64,000 nt of DNA from Nitrosococcus wardiae (GTDB lineage: Bacteria > Pseudomonadota > Gammaproteobacteria > Nitrosococcales > Nitrosococcaceae): assembly GCF_004421105.1 (NCBI RefSeq), contig NZ_CP038033.1, forward strand, positions 1,879,659-1,943,658, given 5' to 3'. The notes beneath the pieces are model-generated. The model made no database searches. It was not told the DNA's origin and saw nothing but the letters and a program-made list of their open reading frames with translations. Position 1 is the first letter of the stretch. Each line of letters begins with the position of its first letter. Positions 51,229 to 61,439 of the stretch are shown one piece after another. Made by a program: the position numbers and the translations under genes.

Positions 51229-51324
51229 TCTGTAGCCAATGAGATAAAAAGTAGTACGCTATTGTGCTGCAGAAGAGGTTTTCGCTTTTGTTCTTGAAAC
51301 CTTGACCACTGTGGGTCTGTTTCT

Positions 51325-52104
51325 GTGCGTTTTTTACTGGCCTTGATAATAACTATTTTTCTTGCGGCCTGTAGTAGTAATGGGAGAATGGCTCCTGTCC
51401 ATCATCTTGGCGCTGTTCCCCACTTGGGGCCTCGTCCATCCTATTATATTGTCAGGAAAGGAGATACGCTGTATTCCATTGGCTGGAGATATGGGGTGCA
51501 CTACCGTACATTAGCCCATTGGAATAAAATCCGTCCCCCCTACACTATCTATGTGGGACAGAAATTACGTTTGACCTCCCCTTCTAGGGGGGCTTCTAAG
51601 AGTCAATCCGCTGTTTCAACCTCTAAGTTGAAACAGCCAGTTGATGACAAAAAGGCCAAGGTTAAATTAGCAGCTTCGCCTCCATTGGTTGAGGCGAAGG
51701 CATCAACATCTGAGAGAATCGCGAAGACAGTTCAAGGTATTCGTTGGTATTGGCCTACTGAGGGGGAAGTCATTCGGCAGTTTTCCCATACCGAATCCGG
51801 GCGCAAGGGAGTGGATATTGGGGGCCAGTTAGGCCAGCCTATCGTTGCGGCGGCGGATGGCAAGGTGGTTTATAGCGGAATGGGGTTGCCACGTTATGGA
51901 AAGCTGATTATCGTTAAACACGATGCTAATTTCCTTAGCGCCTATGCCCATAATCAACTATTAATCAGCCAGGAGGGTGAGTTAGTAAAAGGTGGGCAGA
52001 AGATCGCTGAAATGGGACGTAGCGGGACTGACCGAGTTAAGCTCCATTTTGAGATTCGCCATCAAGGCCGGCCCGTAGATCCCTTGCGCTATTTGCCTAA
52101 ATAG
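51325..52104 (+). CDS. nlpD: NlpD-like LysM/M23 lipoprotein, degenerate peptidase
   Basis: Envelope lipoprotein that in E. coli activates the amidase AmiC during septum splitting; 259 residues from GTG 51325. The signal peptide ends in the lipobox LAAC near residue 15. A LysM domain follows (YYIVRKGDTLYSIGWRYGVHYRTLAHWN) at about 48-95 and the M23 domain occupies the last 110 residues. Catalytic residues are lost: RKGVDIGG has Arg where HxxxD peptidases have His, and VKLHFEI lacks the first His of HxH, as in NlpD proteins. It is followed by prfB; rpoS, the usual neighbour, is not here. Confidence 0.9.
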   Translation: MRFLLALIITIFLAACSSNGRMAPVHHLGAVPHLGPRPSYYIVRKGDTLYSIGWRYGVHYRTLAHWNKIRPPYTIYVGQKLRLTSPSRGASKSQSAVSTSKLKQPVDDKKAKVKLAASPPLVEAKASTSERIAKTVQGIRWYWPTEGEVIRQFSHTESGRKGVDIGGQLGQPIVAAADGKVVYSGMGLPRYGKLIIVKHDANFLSAYAHNQLLISQEGELVKGGQKIAEMGRSGTDRVKLHFEIRHQGRPVDPLRYLPK

Positions 52105-52228
52105 GCATTCTGAAATCTTACTTCATCTTGCTAGAAGCCCTATTCGGGCGAAGCTTCCTGTTTCAGGTATAATTTGAAAATAATGAGCGGCTTTTCTGTG
52201 TTTAATCCGTAATTAAAGGGTGTCAGCC

Positions 52229-53327
52229 ATGATAGAACAGGGTGCTGTAATGCAGCGGGCCAGTAACCTCAAAGGGCGTTTGGAGGCCCTAAGGGGGTAT
52301 CTTTGACTTCGCAGCAAAGCAAGAACGGTTAGTGGAAGTCGAGAGGGAGCTAGCCATCCCTTCCGTTTGGAATGACCCGGAGCGGGCCCAACGGCTTGGC
52401 CAAGAGCGTGCGCAGTTGCAGGCCGTGGTGGGTCCCTTAGCAGCGCTGGGTGAGGAAATTGGCCAGGTTAAGGAATTGTTTGAACTTGCGGTAGAAGAAG
52501 GGGATGAAGACACTGCCCAGGAAGTAATCGCCGAGCTAGAGACGATGGAGCAGCGTTTGGAAAAGTTGGAATTTCAGCGCATGTTTGCGGGTGAAATGGA
52601 CCCTAACGATGCTTACCTGGATATTCAAGCCGGCTCCGGAGGTACTGAGGCTCAAGATTGGGCCAATATGCTGCTAAGAATGTATCTGCGTTGGGGGGAA
52701 AAGCATGGCTTTAAAACTGAGCTTACCGAAGTCTCTGCGGGCGAGGTTGCCGGGATCAAAAGTGCCACTATTCGTTTTGAGGGAGAATACGCCTTTGGTT
52801 GGTTGCGAACCGAAACCGGGGTACACCGGTTAGTGCGCAAATCCCCCTTTGACTCTGGTAATCGCCGGCACACTTCGTTTGCCTCGGTGTTTGTTTATCC
52901 TGAAGTGGATGAAAGGATAGACATTGAGATCAATCCGGCGGATTTGCGCATTGATACCTACCGGGCTGCCGGTGCCGGTGGACAGCATGTTAACCGGACT
53001 GACTCGGCGGTGAGGATTACCCACTTACCCACCAATATTGTCGTTCAGTGTCAAAGCGAACGGTCCCAGCATCAGAATAAGGCCCATGGGATGGCTCAGC
53101 TTCGCGCCAAGCTATATGAGTTGGAAATGCGCAAGCGCCAAGCGGAGAAGCAAGCAGCGGAGGAAGCTAAGGCGGATATTGGTTGGGGTAGCCAGATTCG
53201 GAGCTATGTATTAGATCAGTCCCGAATCAAGGACCTACGCACCGGGGTTGAAATGGGGAATACTCAAGCGGTTTTGGATGGGGATTTGGATCTATTTATC
53301 GAGGCAAGTCTCAAAAGTGGGCTCTAG
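52229..53327 (+). CDS. prfB: Peptide chain release factor 2, with programmed +1 frameshift
   Basis: Terminates translation at UGA and UAA, 365 residues in total. ATG 52229 opens a 25-codon frame ending at the in-frame TGA 52304-52306. Synthesis continues in the +1 frame from GAC 52305, giving [13 protein letters not shown], equivalent to E. coli. The shifted frame contains SPFDSG (the tripeptide anticodon region, near 52852) and [16 protein letters not shown] with the catalytic GGQ. The pre-shift part is 25 residues, the same as in E. coli. It is followed by lysS, the usual partner. Confidence 0.97.
52292..52307 (+). promoter_or_regulatory. prfB programmed frameshift site
   Basis: AGGGGG acts as an internal Shine-Dalgarno three bases before CTT TGA C. 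Slow decoding of the UGA when RF2 is scarce lets the peptidyl-tRNA slip from CUU to UUU and continue in the +1 frame, giving autoregulation. The elements and spacing match the classical site. Confidence 0.95.
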
Positions 53328-53402
53328 TTGCTTGTCAAGATAATCGTCTAAATAGGGTGTTGAGCCGAGTTGAAACAAGAAAATATTCTGTACAGAGACA
53401 AG

Positions 53403-54905
53403 ATGGTTAAACAGGAAGAGAGCGAGCTGATTGCCCAGCGGCGGGCAAAATTGGCTGAACTTCGTGCGCGGGAGAATCCCTTTCCCAATAATTTTCGGCG
53501 CAATGTGATGGCCGGTGAACTGCAGGCGGAATATCACCATAGAAGTGCAGAGGAACTAGAGAAACGGCCCTTGCGAGTCAAAGTGGCTGGCCGCATGATG
53601 ACCCAGCGGATTATGGGGAAGGCAAGCTTTGCCCATATTCAGGACATGTCGGGGCGAATTCAGCTTTATATCCGTCGCGATCACCTACCGGAAGAAGGTT
53701 ATCGGGAATTCAAACGTTGGGATATTGGGGATATTGTGGGAGCCGAAGGTGTGCTCATGAAGACCAATAGCGGTGAGCTTTCCGTCCGGGTCGATGGGTT
53801 GCGGTTGTTAACCAAATCCTTACGTCCTTTGCCTGAGAAATTTCATGGCTTGGCGGACCAAGAAACCCGTTATCGACAGCGTTATCTTGATCTCATCATG
53901 AATGAGGTGACCCGAGAAACTTTTCGTCGGCGTAGTTATATTATCGATCGGATTCGGCGTTATTTAGGGGATAGGGGGTTTCTCGAAGTGGAAACGCCTA
54001 TGATGCAGGCTATTCCCGGTGGCGCTGTGGCTCGGCCTTTTATTACCTATCACAATACGCTGGATATGGAGCTGTTTTTACGGATCGCTCCAGAACTCTA
54101 TCTTAAGCGCCTCGTGGTAGGGGGCTTTGAAAAGGTGTTTGAGATTAATCGTAATTTTCGGAACGAGGGGCTTTCCGCCCGCCATAATCCGGAATTTACG
54201 ATGCTGGAGTTCTATCAGGCCTATGCCACCTATGAGGATCTGATGGATCTCACCGAGGCTATGATGAGGGATTTGGCGCAGACGGTACTCGGCTCGACCG
54301 AAATTACCTATCAGGGCGAAACCTATGATTTTGGCAGCCCTTTTACCCGGATGAGTCTCAAAGAGTCCATTCTCTATTTCAATCCCGATATTCCCCCCGC
54401 GGATTTGGAAACCCTTCCCCTGGCCCGTCGCATAGCCGAGCATCTTGACATTCCCCTTCGAGAAAGTTATGGCTTGGGCAAGATACAGCTTGAGATCTTT
54501 GAGAAGACCGTGGAGTCTAGACTTAAAAACCCAACTTTTATCACTGCTTATCCTACAGAGGTTTCGCCTTTGGCGCGGCGCAATGAAACGGATCCCTTGG
54601 TAGCCGATCGATTCGAATTTTTTGTTGGCGGGTGGGAAATCGCCAATGGCTTTTCTGAGTTGAATGATGCCGAAGACCAGGCCGAGCGTTTCCGGGCCCA
54701 ATTACAAGACCGGGAGGCCGGCGACCAGGAGGCGATGCATTTTGATATGGATTATATTCAGGCCTTGGAATATGGTATGCCGCCCACGGCGGGAGAGGGT
54801 ATTGGTATCGACCGCCTGGTGATGTTATTGACCGACTCTCCTTCTATCCGTGATGTCTTGTTATTTCCTCATATGCGGCCGCGGGAGAAGTTAGCAAAGT
54901 CCTAG
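53403..54905 (+). CDS. lysS: Lysyl-tRNA synthetase, class II
   Basis: Charges tRNA-Lys, 500 residues from ATG 53403; an upstream TTG at 53370 would give 511. The N-terminal OB-fold anticodon-binding domain contains [21 protein letters not shown]. Class II motif 1 is [16 protein letters not shown], motif 2 [18 protein letters not shown], motif 3 [16 protein letters not shown]. It lies downstream of prfB as in E. coli. Confidence 0.97.
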   Translation: MVKQEESELIAQRRAKLAELRARENPFPNNFRRNVMAGELQAEYHHRSAEELEKRPLRVKVAGRMMTQRIMGKASFAHIQDMSGRIQLYIRRDHLPEEGYREFKRWDIGDIVGAEGVLMKTNSGELSVRVDGLRLLTKSLRPLPEKFHGLADQETRYRQRYLDLIMNEVTRETFRRRSYIIDRIRRYLGDRGFLEVETPMMQAIPGGAVARPFITYHNTLDMELFLRIAPELYLKRLVVGGFEKVFEINRNFRNEGLSARHNPEFTMLEFYQAYATYEDLMDLTEAMMRDLAQTVLGSTEITYQGETYDFGSPFTRMSLKESILYFNPDIPPADLETLPLARRIAEHLDIPLRESYGLGKIQLEIFEKTVESRLKNPTFITAYPTEVSPLARRNETDPLVADRFEFFVGGWEIANGFSELNDAEDQAERFRAQLQDREAGDQEAMHFDMDYIQALEYGMPPTAGEGIGIDRLVMLLTDSPSIRDVLLFPHMRPREKLAKS

Positions 54906-54912
54906 ATTGAGG

Positions 54913-55662
54913 ATGAGGGTTGACCTTCAGCCTGCTTATGTTCTTCATCTACGTCCTTATCGGGAGACCAGCGCCTTAGTCGAAATTTTCACTCAGGATT
55001 ATGGGCGGGTGGGCCTGGTTGCCAAGGGCGTGAGGCAACGGCGTTCCAAAGCCATTGGTTTATTACAACCATTTTGTCCTTTATTGCTTTCTTGGGTAGG
55101 TCGGAGTGACTTGGTGACTTTGACTGGCGCGGAAGCAATGGGGAGGGGATCCGCCTTGACGGGAGAAGGATTGGTCTGCGCCTTTTACCTTAACGAGCTG
55201 TTGTTGCGCCTGCTACCCTGCCATGATCCTATTGAAGCCCTATTCTCGGTGTATGCCCATTCACTACCGCCGTTGGCTAATCCCCAACAGCGGCAGCAAT
55301 CTTTGCGCTTGTTTGAACGAGACTTGCTGGCCTACTTGGGATATGGGCTAACCTTAACACATGAAGCCGATACCTATCGGCCGATAGAAGCGGAGCAATG
55401 GTATAGTTATCAACAAGAGAAAGGCCCCCAGCGACTTCAATCGGAAGATGGGGGGGGAATGAAGGTCCGAGGACGTACTTTGCAAGCTTTGGCCCGGGGA
55501 GAGTTGGCAGATCCTGTGAGTCTACGTGAGGCTAAGCAGTTATTACGGTGGTTGCTAGCCTTTCAGCTTGGGGATAAGCCCCTCAAAAGCCGGGACCTGT
55601 TGGAGGAATTACGGCAATTAGGTAAAGCAAGCAGAAAGATGAAAGCCCATGAGTGCAAGTAA
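54913..55662 (+). CDS. recO: DNA repair protein RecO
   Basis: RecFOR-pathway mediator that loads RecA on SSB-coated single-stranded DNA, 249 residues from ATG 54913; TTG 54907 is an alternative. The N-terminal OB-fold shows [21 protein letters not shown] and [24 protein letters not shown] in the variant [15 protein letters not shown], and [18 protein letters not shown], are RecO segments. It overlaps pdxJ by 14 bases. Confidence 0.93.
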   Translation: MRVDLQPAYVLHLRPYRETSALVEIFTQDYGRVGLVAKGVRQRRSKAIGLLQPFCPLLLSWVGRSDLVTLTGAEAMGRGSALTGEGLVCAFYLNELLLRLLPCHDPIEALFSVYAHSLPPLANPQQRQQSLRLFERDLLAYLGYGLTLTHEADTYRPIEAEQWYSYQQEKGPQRLQSEDGGGMKVRGRTLQALARGELADPVSLREAKQLLRWLLAFQLGDKPLKSRDLLEELRQLGKASRKMKAHECK

Positions 55663-56389
55663 CGCTATTTTGCTCGGGGTCAATATTGACCACGTGGCTA
55701 CCCTGCGCCAGGCTCGGGGAACCCGTTATCCCGATCCGATCCAGGCCGCCATCGAAGCTGAACAGGCGGGGGCGGAGGGGATTACCCTCCACCTGCGGGA
55801 GGATCGCCGCCATATTCAGGAGCGAGATGTGGCCTTGTTAAGGGATATTTTGCTTAGCAAGATGAATCTAGAGATGGCGGTTACCGAAGAGATGTTGGCG
55901 ATTGCTGAGAAATATGGCCCTAAAGACTGTTGTTTGGTCCCGGAACGGCGGGAGGAGTTGACCACGGAGGGGGGATTAGATGTGGCCGGCCAATTAGGGC
56001 GTATCGCCGAGGCCTGTGCCCGCTTGAAGGAGGCGGGAATCAGGGTCTCCTTGTTTATTGATGCCGATCCTCGTCAAGTGGAGGCTGCCGTCCAAGCTGC
56101 AGCGCCGGTCATTGAGATCCATACGGGGCATTTTGCTGATGCCGGGGATGAACGGAGTCGGCAAAAAGAATTTCAGCGGATTGCCGAGGTGGTGAGACAA
56201 GGGCAAGAAGCCGGTCTCCAGGTTAATGCGGGGCATGGACTGAACTACCAGAATGTGACTGCTATTGCGGCGATTCCGGAAATTGTCGAACTCAATATTG
56301 GTCATGCCATTATTGCTCGTGCTCTGTTTACAGGAATGCAGACGGCGGTCAGGGAGATGAAACACCTAATGAGAGAGGCCCGCGGGTGA
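55649..56389 (+). CDS. pdxJ: Pyridoxine 5'-phosphate synthase
   Basis: Condenses aminoacetone-phosphate with deoxyxylulose-5-phosphate in DXP-dependent vitamin B6 synthesis; 246 residues, TIM barrel. [34 protein letters not shown] and EIHTGHFAD near residue 150 are diagnostic. It overlaps recO upstream and acpS downstream, the standard recO-pdxJ-acpS order. Confidence 0.97.
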   Translation: MSASNAILLGVNIDHVATLRQARGTRYPDPIQAAIEAEQAGAEGITLHLREDRRHIQERDVALLRDILLSKMNLEMAVTEEMLAIAEKYGPKDCCLVPERREELTTEGGLDVAGQLGRIAEACARLKEAGIRVSLFIDADPRQVEAAVQAAAPVIEIHTGHFADAGDERSRQKEFQRIAEVVRQGQEAGLQVNAGHGLNYQNVTAIAAIPEIVELNIGHAIIARALFTGMQTAVREMKHLMREARG

Positions 56390-56805
56390 TTTTTGGGATT
56401 GGCACTGACATTGTGCAGGTTTCCCGGATAGTCGCCTTGCTTGAGCGCCATGGTGAGCGATTTCCCCAGCGTATCCTTACCGGGGATGAGTTTAAAGAAT
56501 TTGGTATAAGTAAGCAGCCTGTATATTTTCTGGCCAAGCATTTTGCGGCTAAGGAAGCCGCGGCCAAAGCCCTAGGCATTGGTTTTGGGAGTGGTTTGCG
56601 GCCTTGCCATATTGGGGTGGGCCATACTGAGCGGGGACAGCCCTTTTTAATATGGCAGGGCCGAGCTCATGAGCTGATTCAGATCTTAGGCATCGGTCGT
56701 GCGCTGCTCAGCCTTGCCGATGAAAAGGATTATGCGGTGGCCTTTGTCACATTGCTGGTAGCGGGAGGCAATGTGGAGCCGATTCCAAATCCGGGCAAAG
56801 ATTAA
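56386..56805 (+). CDS. acpS: Holo-[acyl-carrier-protein] synthase
   Basis: Transfers phosphopantetheine from CoA to apo-ACP, 139 residues. GTG 56386 overlaps the pdxJ stop. The Mg site is [12 protein letters not shown] (Asp8) and [17 protein letters not shown] (Glu near 58). The C-terminal tail [11 protein letters not shown] is longer than in many AcpS proteins (126 in E. coli). Confidence 0.95.
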   Translation: MIFGIGTDIVQVSRIVALLERHGERFPQRILTGDEFKEFGISKQPVYFLAKHFAAKEAAAKALGIGFGSGLRPCHIGVGHTERGQPFLIWQGRAHELIQILGIGRALLSLADEKDYAVAFVTLLVAGGNVEPIPNPGKD

Positions 56806-56921
56806 ATCAAATGCTCGAGTAATCGTGATGTAGCTATGGGTGAGAGGAATAGGGATGAGCAATCCCCAGTCTCCCCTCTGGGCACCATTGGGGTTCGTCG
56901 CCAGCTTATATGGGAGTGCAT

Positions 56922-57830
56922 ATGGCGAGGATAAATTATCCTACTATTGAAGACTTTGTTGGGCGTACCCCCTTGGTAAGGTTGCAACGCCTACCAGGTA
57001 AGACAGGTAAGACCAGCAATACTCTTTTAGTGAAACTCGAAGGGAACAATCCTGCCGGCTCAGTGAAGGACCGACCAGCCCTGAGTATGATCCAGCATGC
57101 GGAAGAGCGGGGGGAAATTAAGCCAGGAGATACTCTGGTGGAAGCGACCAGCGGGAACACTGGTATTGCCCTTGCCATGATTGCTGCCACCAAGGACTAC
57201 CGGATGCGCTTGATTATGCCAGAGAACATGAGTGTAGAGCGGCGAGCAGTGATGAAGGCCTTTGGGGCCGAGATCATCTTGGTGTCGTCACAGGAAGGGA
57301 TGGAAGGAGCCCGGGACTTGGCTTTAGCTATGCAAGCTGAAGGGAAGGGCCGGGTGTTGGACCAATTTGCTAATCTCGATAATCCCCGCGCCCATTATGA
57401 GGGAACGGGTCCCGAGATTTGGGAAGAGACCGGCGGCACGGTCACCCACTTTGTCAGTTCCATGGGCACCACCGGCACCATTATGGGAGTTTCTAGTTAT
57501 CTCAAGGGCCAAAATCCGGCAATCCAAATTATTGGTGTCCAGCCTATGGAAGGGGCGAGTATTCCCGGGATCCGTCGTTGGCCAGAGGCTTACTTGCCTA
57601 AGATCTACGATCCCAAGGCAGTAGACCGGATTATTGATGTTTCTCAGCAGGAGGCAGAAGAAACCACTCGGCGGTTGGCCGAGAAGGAAGGGATTTTTGC
57701 TGGCATTTCTTCCGGGGGAGCCGTGGCAGCAGCCCTTCGTCTGGACCAAGAAGTCAGCCATAGTACGATTGTGGTGATTATTTGTGATCGGGGCGATCGA
57801 TATCTTTCTACCCCGGTGTTTCCTCACTAA
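56922..57830 (+). CDS. cysM: Cysteine synthase B
   Basis: PLP enzyme making cysteine from O-acetylserine and sulfide or thiosulfate, 302 residues. ATG 56922 is preferred over 56910 because GGGAG at 56912-56916 lies 5 bases before it. PLP lysine is Lys49 in NNPAGSVKDRPAL, and EATSGNTGIALAM and the C-terminal GISSGGAVAAAL bind PLP and substrate. MARINYPTIEDFVGRTPLV and the 302-residue length indicate CysM and not CysK. It uses sulfide from the cysHDN pathway upstream. Confidence 0.94.
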   Translation: MARINYPTIEDFVGRTPLVRLQRLPGKTGKTSNTLLVKLEGNNPAGSVKDRPALSMIQHAEERGEIKPGDTLVEATSGNTGIALAMIAATKDYRMRLIMPENMSVERRAVMKAFGAEIILVSSQEGMEGARDLALAMQAEGKGRVLDQFANLDNPRAHYEGTGPEIWEETGGTVTHFVSSMGTTGTIMGVSSYLKGQNPAIQIIGVQPMEGASIPGIRRWPEAYLPKIYDPKAVDRIIDVSQQEAEETTRRLAEKEGIFAGISSGGAVAAALRLDQEVSHSTIVVIICDRGDRYLSTPVFPH

Positions 57831-57864
57831 AGAGAGAGGTTAGCACTTCTTCGTATTTCCTAGT

Positions 57865-59955
57865 GTGCTTTTCTCCGCTAGGCTTGTAGGCCTCCACACC
57901 CCTTGGCGGTGGACTCTATTAGGTCTTGGTTTATTCTTCGCCGTGGGTGCTGTGGCGGTTGATAAACTGACAATCCCGATTGGCCATCTTGGCGAGACCG
58001 GCTGGTGGGCAGAACAGGTTGGGGCTAATTTTCAGTTCCAAGCGGCTACTGGGCGCTCGCTTCAGCTTCATATCGACTACCTGTTAGTTCCATCTCCCCT
58101 AGATATTCTGGACCAAGTGGACATCCGCTGTGGACGTATTGAATGGACCTCTTCCCATTTTCAGTGCCAAGAGGGAGTTGTCAGTTTCGTTAGTGAACAA
58201 TTCTCCGCTCGAAATAGCCCATTTAATTTGAGTTATTATTGGGGGACTGAGGCGCTTTCCTTTGAGTTGAAGGCACTGAGATTGGCCGGCGGATCTGCAG
58301 TTATCTCTGGACGCTTTAAGGAGGGACGGTGGCAGTTATCCCTTACTGGACAGTCTCTCAACCTAGCCCATGTGCTTGAGTTCATGGCTTCATTGGGATT
58401 GCAGCCTGGGGCCTGGCCCGCAGCATTCTCCCTAAGGGGGACATTGGGGTTAGAGATGAAACTAGCTGGGCAAGGCAAATTTCCACGGAGGGTCAATCTT
58501 GGAGTCCAATTTGATGGCTTTGGTTTTTCTGATGCAAAGGCCCTCCAGGTGGGGGAGGCGGTGGCCGGCGGAATCCAGCTTAGGGGGAAACATGCCGGAA
58601 GGGGTTGGGAGATTACCACCGAGGTGGTGCTCAATGGCGGTGAGGCCTATTTTCATCCCTTGTATTTCGCTTTTTCGGAAACCCCCCTCCATGTCGATAT
58701 GGCACTAGGGCAGGGAGAGGTTGACGGACATTGGGATATTCCCCGATTCAGTCTGAAGCAAGCCGGGGTCATGGAGGCCAAAGGATCCCTCCAGTTTGTC
58801 CAGCAAAGAGTTACTAAAGCTCGGGTTCAGGTAGAGCAGGCCCCCATGTTCGCTTTATATCAGCACTGGTTGGAACCTTTTTTAGTGGGGACGGCCTTGG
58901 GGAATCTGGAAAGCGATGGCAGCTTGGCTTTTGCTTTGGAATATCGCTTACCTGATCAGTGGCTGCTGAAGGTCTTTTTTCATGGGGTAGATATGGCTGA
59001 TCAACAGGGGCGGTTCAGCATTGAGGGCCTTGAAGGGCAATTTGGCTGGAGTACCCGCACCACTCCTTTAATGACAGAGCTGGGATGGCAGAAAGGTCAT
59101 CTCTACGCTTTGAAGCTGGGTAAGGCGCAGCTAATTGCCGAAAGCAAAAAGAACGAGTTAGGGCTAAAACAGCCGTTGAGGTTACCCGTGCTTGATGGCT
59201 ATTTGCTGATGGATGATTTTGTCCTAAAAAATCCGGGTACCTCCTTAGCCCATTGGGAGTTGGAGGGGGTTTTAAGCCCCCTCTCCATGAGAAAACTCAG
59301 CCAGGCCCTGGATTGGCCGGTCCTTGCCGGAAAATTATCTGGAGTCATTCCCCGAGTTCGTTACCGGAAGGGAGTCATCGAGGTGGAGGGTGCTTTGCTG
59401 GTGCGGCTATTTGACGGTACGGTTGTGGCTCAGAATCTGCGCTTAGAAGATCCCTTGGGAGTAGTGCCGCAGCTTGAAGCTGATATTGATATTAATCGCT
59501 TAGATTTGGAAACCATGACCCAAACTTTTGCCTTTGGTAAAATTGAAGGTCGGCTCAGCGGTCAGATACGAGGACTTCGCCTGGCGAACTGGCAGCCAGT
59601 CCAGTTCGACGCAAAATTTGCAACTCCGGAAAATGATCCCTCGCGACATCGTATCAGTCAGCAAGCGGTGGATAGCCTCTCGCGTCTAGGTGGAGGTGCC
59701 AGTGGTCTAGTTTCCCGAGGTTTTCTAAAGTTTTTTAAAGATTTTTCCTATGACAAGATTGGCCTGAGTTGCCGCCTGCTTCGCCAGATTTGTAGGATGG
59801 GAGGCCTGGGGCCTGCCAATGGGGGCTATTACATTGTACGCGGCGGCGGCCTTCCCCGTATTGATGTTATCGGTTATACCCGTCAGGTGGATTGGCCGGT
59901 GCTAGTCAAGCGGTTGAAAAGAGTGACTTCGGCAAGTGGTTCGGTTACGGAATAA
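57865..59955 (+). CDS. ydbH: YdbH-like AsmA-related envelope protein
   Basis: Large periplasmic protein with an N-terminal membrane anchor (residues 14-35), 696 residues; GTG 57865 start. The body is beta-rich with no catalytic motif. The C-terminal part, LEADIDINRLDLETMTQTFAFGKIEGRLSGQIRGLRL and then ISQQAVDSLSRLGGG and SRGFLKFFKDFSYDKIGLSC (59472-59775), matches the YdbH/DUF748-type AsmA-like family by recall. E. coli YdbH is a redundant intermembrane phospholipid-transport protein with TamB and YhdP. The next gene encodes a DUF1318 lipoprotein, a partner also linked to ydbH in E. coli (ydbL). E. coli YdbH is longer (about 880), so this is a shorter version. Confidence 0.75.
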   Translation: MLFSARLVGLHTPWRWTLLGLGLFFAVGAVAVDKLTIPIGHLGETGWWAEQVGANFQFQAATGRSLQLHIDYLLVPSPLDILDQVDIRCGRIEWTSSHFQCQEGVVSFVSEQFSARNSPFNLSYYWGTEALSFELKALRLAGGSAVISGRFKEGRWQLSLTGQSLNLAHVLEFMASLGLQPGAWPAAFSLRGTLGLEMKLAGQGKFPRRVNLGVQFDGFGFSDAKALQVGEAVAGGIQLRGKHAGRGWEITTEVVLNGGEAYFHPLYFAFSETPLHVDMALGQGEVDGHWDIPRFSLKQAGVMEAKGSLQFVQQRVTKARVQVEQAPMFALYQHWLEPFLVGTALGNLESDGSLAFALEYRLPDQWLLKVFFHGVDMADQQGRFSIEGLEGQFGWSTRTTPLMTELGWQKGHLYALKLGKAQLIAESKKNELGLKQPLRLPVLDGYLLMDDFVLKNPGTSLAHWELEGVLSPLSMRKLSQALDWPVLAGKLSGVIPRVRYRKGVIEVEGALLVRLFDGTVVAQNLRLEDPLGVVPQLEADIDINRLDLETMTQTFAFGKIEGRLSGQIRGLRLANWQPVQFDAKFATPENDPSRHRISQQAVDSLSRLGGGASGLVSRGFLKFFKDFSYDKIGLSCRLLRQICRMGGLGPANGGYYIVRGGGLPRIDVIGYTRQVDWPVLVKRLKRVTSASGSVTE

Positions 59956-59969
59956 AAAGTGAGAACGGA

Positions 59970-60578
59970 ATGATTAAACTGCTACGTTGGTGGAGTTTGG
60001 TGATGGTCGTTGAACTGGCTGCCTGCGTCACTATTAATATTTATTTTCCTGCAGCCGCGGCAGAAAAGGCAGCGGATAAGATCATTGAGGATGTGTGGGA
60101 GCAGGATGCCACCACGCCAGCAGCACCGTCTCCCCCTGCTGAGCAAGAGAGCACGATGTTCCCCCCACCTTTTGCCTGGAGCCAGATACTTGATTTTTTG
60201 TTAACTCCGGCGGCGGCGGCTGAACTGAATCTGGATATTTCAAGTCCCGCCATTGAACGCCTGACTGTTTCTATGGAGCGGCGCCACCATCAGCTTAGGC
60301 CTTATTTCCAAAGTGGTGTTATTGGGCTGACCCATGATGGTTTGGTGGCGATACGGGAAGCTCAAGGGATCCCCCTTAAAGACCGAACGAGAGTCAACCA
60401 ATTGATTGCCGCTGAAAACAACGATCGCAATGCCCTTTATCGAGAGATCGCCCGGGCTAATGGCCATCCTGAGTGGGAAGCCCAACTTCGAGGTACTTTT
60501 GCCCGTCGTTGGATTCAAAAAGCACCTCCAGGATGGTGGTATCAGAATGCCCAGGGACAATGGGTACAAAAGCGCTAG
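59970..60578 (+). CDS. DUF1318 (YdbL-like) lipoprotein
   Basis: Predicted envelope lipoprotein of 202 residues from ATG 59970; a longer start at 59892 would lie within ydbH. The signal sequence ends in the lipobox ELAAC near residue 20, followed by VTINIYFPAAAAEKAADKII, then a proline-rich linker. The DUF1318 domain fills the last 120 residues (IGLTHDGLVAIREAQGI, LKDRTRVNQLIAAENNDR, WWYQNAQGQWVQK). E. coli has a separate small lipoprotein, YnbE, and a periplasmic YdbL; here the lipid anchor is fused to the DUF1318 domain and no separate ynbE is seen. It probably acts with the YdbH-like protein. Confidence 0.8.
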   Translation: MIKLLRWWSLVMVVELAACVTINIYFPAAAAEKAADKIIEDVWEQDATTPAAPSPPAEQESTMFPPPFAWSQILDFLLTPAAAAELNLDISSPAIERLTVSMERRHHQLRPYFQSGVIGLTHDGLVAIREAQGIPLKDRTRVNQLIAAENNDRNALYREIARANGHPEWEAQLRGTFARRWIQKAPPGWWYQNAQGQWVQKR

Positions 60579-60589
60579 CAAGATAAGTG

Positions 60590-61360
60590 ATGAATGTTTT
60601 TGTTTTTGATATTGAGACAGTCCCAGATGTGGAAGGTGCACGCCGCCTCTATGCTCTAGAGGATCTAGATGCGGCTGCTGTGGCTGAAATCATGTTTTCT
60701 AAGCGCCGTCAGGAGACGGGGGGCGTGGATTTTTTGCGTTTACATCTGCACCGCATTGTCGCTATTTCCGTAGCACTCCGCTCCCAGGACAGGTTTAAGG
60801 TTTGGTCATTGGGTGATCCTTCTTCCCCTGAGGAAGAACTGGTACAGCGCTTCTTTGATGGCGTTGAAAAATTTGTGCCCACCTTGGTGTCTTGGAATGG
60901 GAGCGCTTTTGATCTCCCCGTGATACATTATCGCGCCCTATTCCATGGCATTGCGGGGCCTCGCTATTGGCAAATTGGTGATGAGGACCAAAGTTTTCGT
61001 TGGAATAACTATCTCAGCCGTTACCACCAGCGTCACTTGGATCTGATGGATGTGCTATCTGGCTATCAAAGCCGGGCTGCAGCCCCTTTGGATGAAATTG
61101 CAACGTTGCTTGGTTTTTCCGGCAAAATGGGGATGAGTGGTACGAAGGTATGGGATTTGTTTCAAAGGGGGGAGCTGGAAGCTATTCGTAACTATTGCGA
61201 AACTGATGTCCTGAATACTTATCTTATTTTCTTGCGTTTTGAACTCATACGAGGACGCCTTGACCCAGTTGCCTATCAGCAGGAATGTCAATTGGTACGG
61301 GATGTGATCGGGGCTGAGAGCAAAGCTCATTTCTCGGAATTTTTGCGCCTCTGGAACTAA
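60590..61360 (+). CDS. Predicted 3'-5' exonuclease, PolB-like (DEDD)
   Basis: Ribonuclease-H-fold exonuclease, 256 residues from ATG 60590 (GTG 60587 possible). Exo I is FDIETVPD near residue 6, Exo II LVSWNGSAFDLPVI near 103, and the third acidic motif is YCETDVLNTYLIFLR near 203, giving the Asp/Glu set. These match the stand-alone PolB-like exonuclease family; substrate and pathway are unknown. It lies between the DUF1318 gene and rlmD. Confidence 0.8.
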   Translation: MNVFVFDIETVPDVEGARRLYALEDLDAAAVAEIMFSKRRQETGGVDFLRLHLHRIVAISVALRSQDRFKVWSLGDPSSPEEELVQRFFDGVEKFVPTLVSWNGSAFDLPVIHYRALFHGIAGPRYWQIGDEDQSFRWNNYLSRYHQRHLDLMDVLSGYQSRAAAPLDEIATLLGFSGKMGMSGTKVWDLFQRGELEAIRNYCETDVLNTYLIFLRFELIRGRLDPVAYQQECQLVRDVIGAESKAHFSEFLRLWN

Positions 61361-61439
61361 ATCTCCTATAAACTGATAGGTGACCGGAAAACGGTTTCAT
61401 CCCCTAGGTCTCTGGATTTTTTCTTTTTCCATCTCTGCA

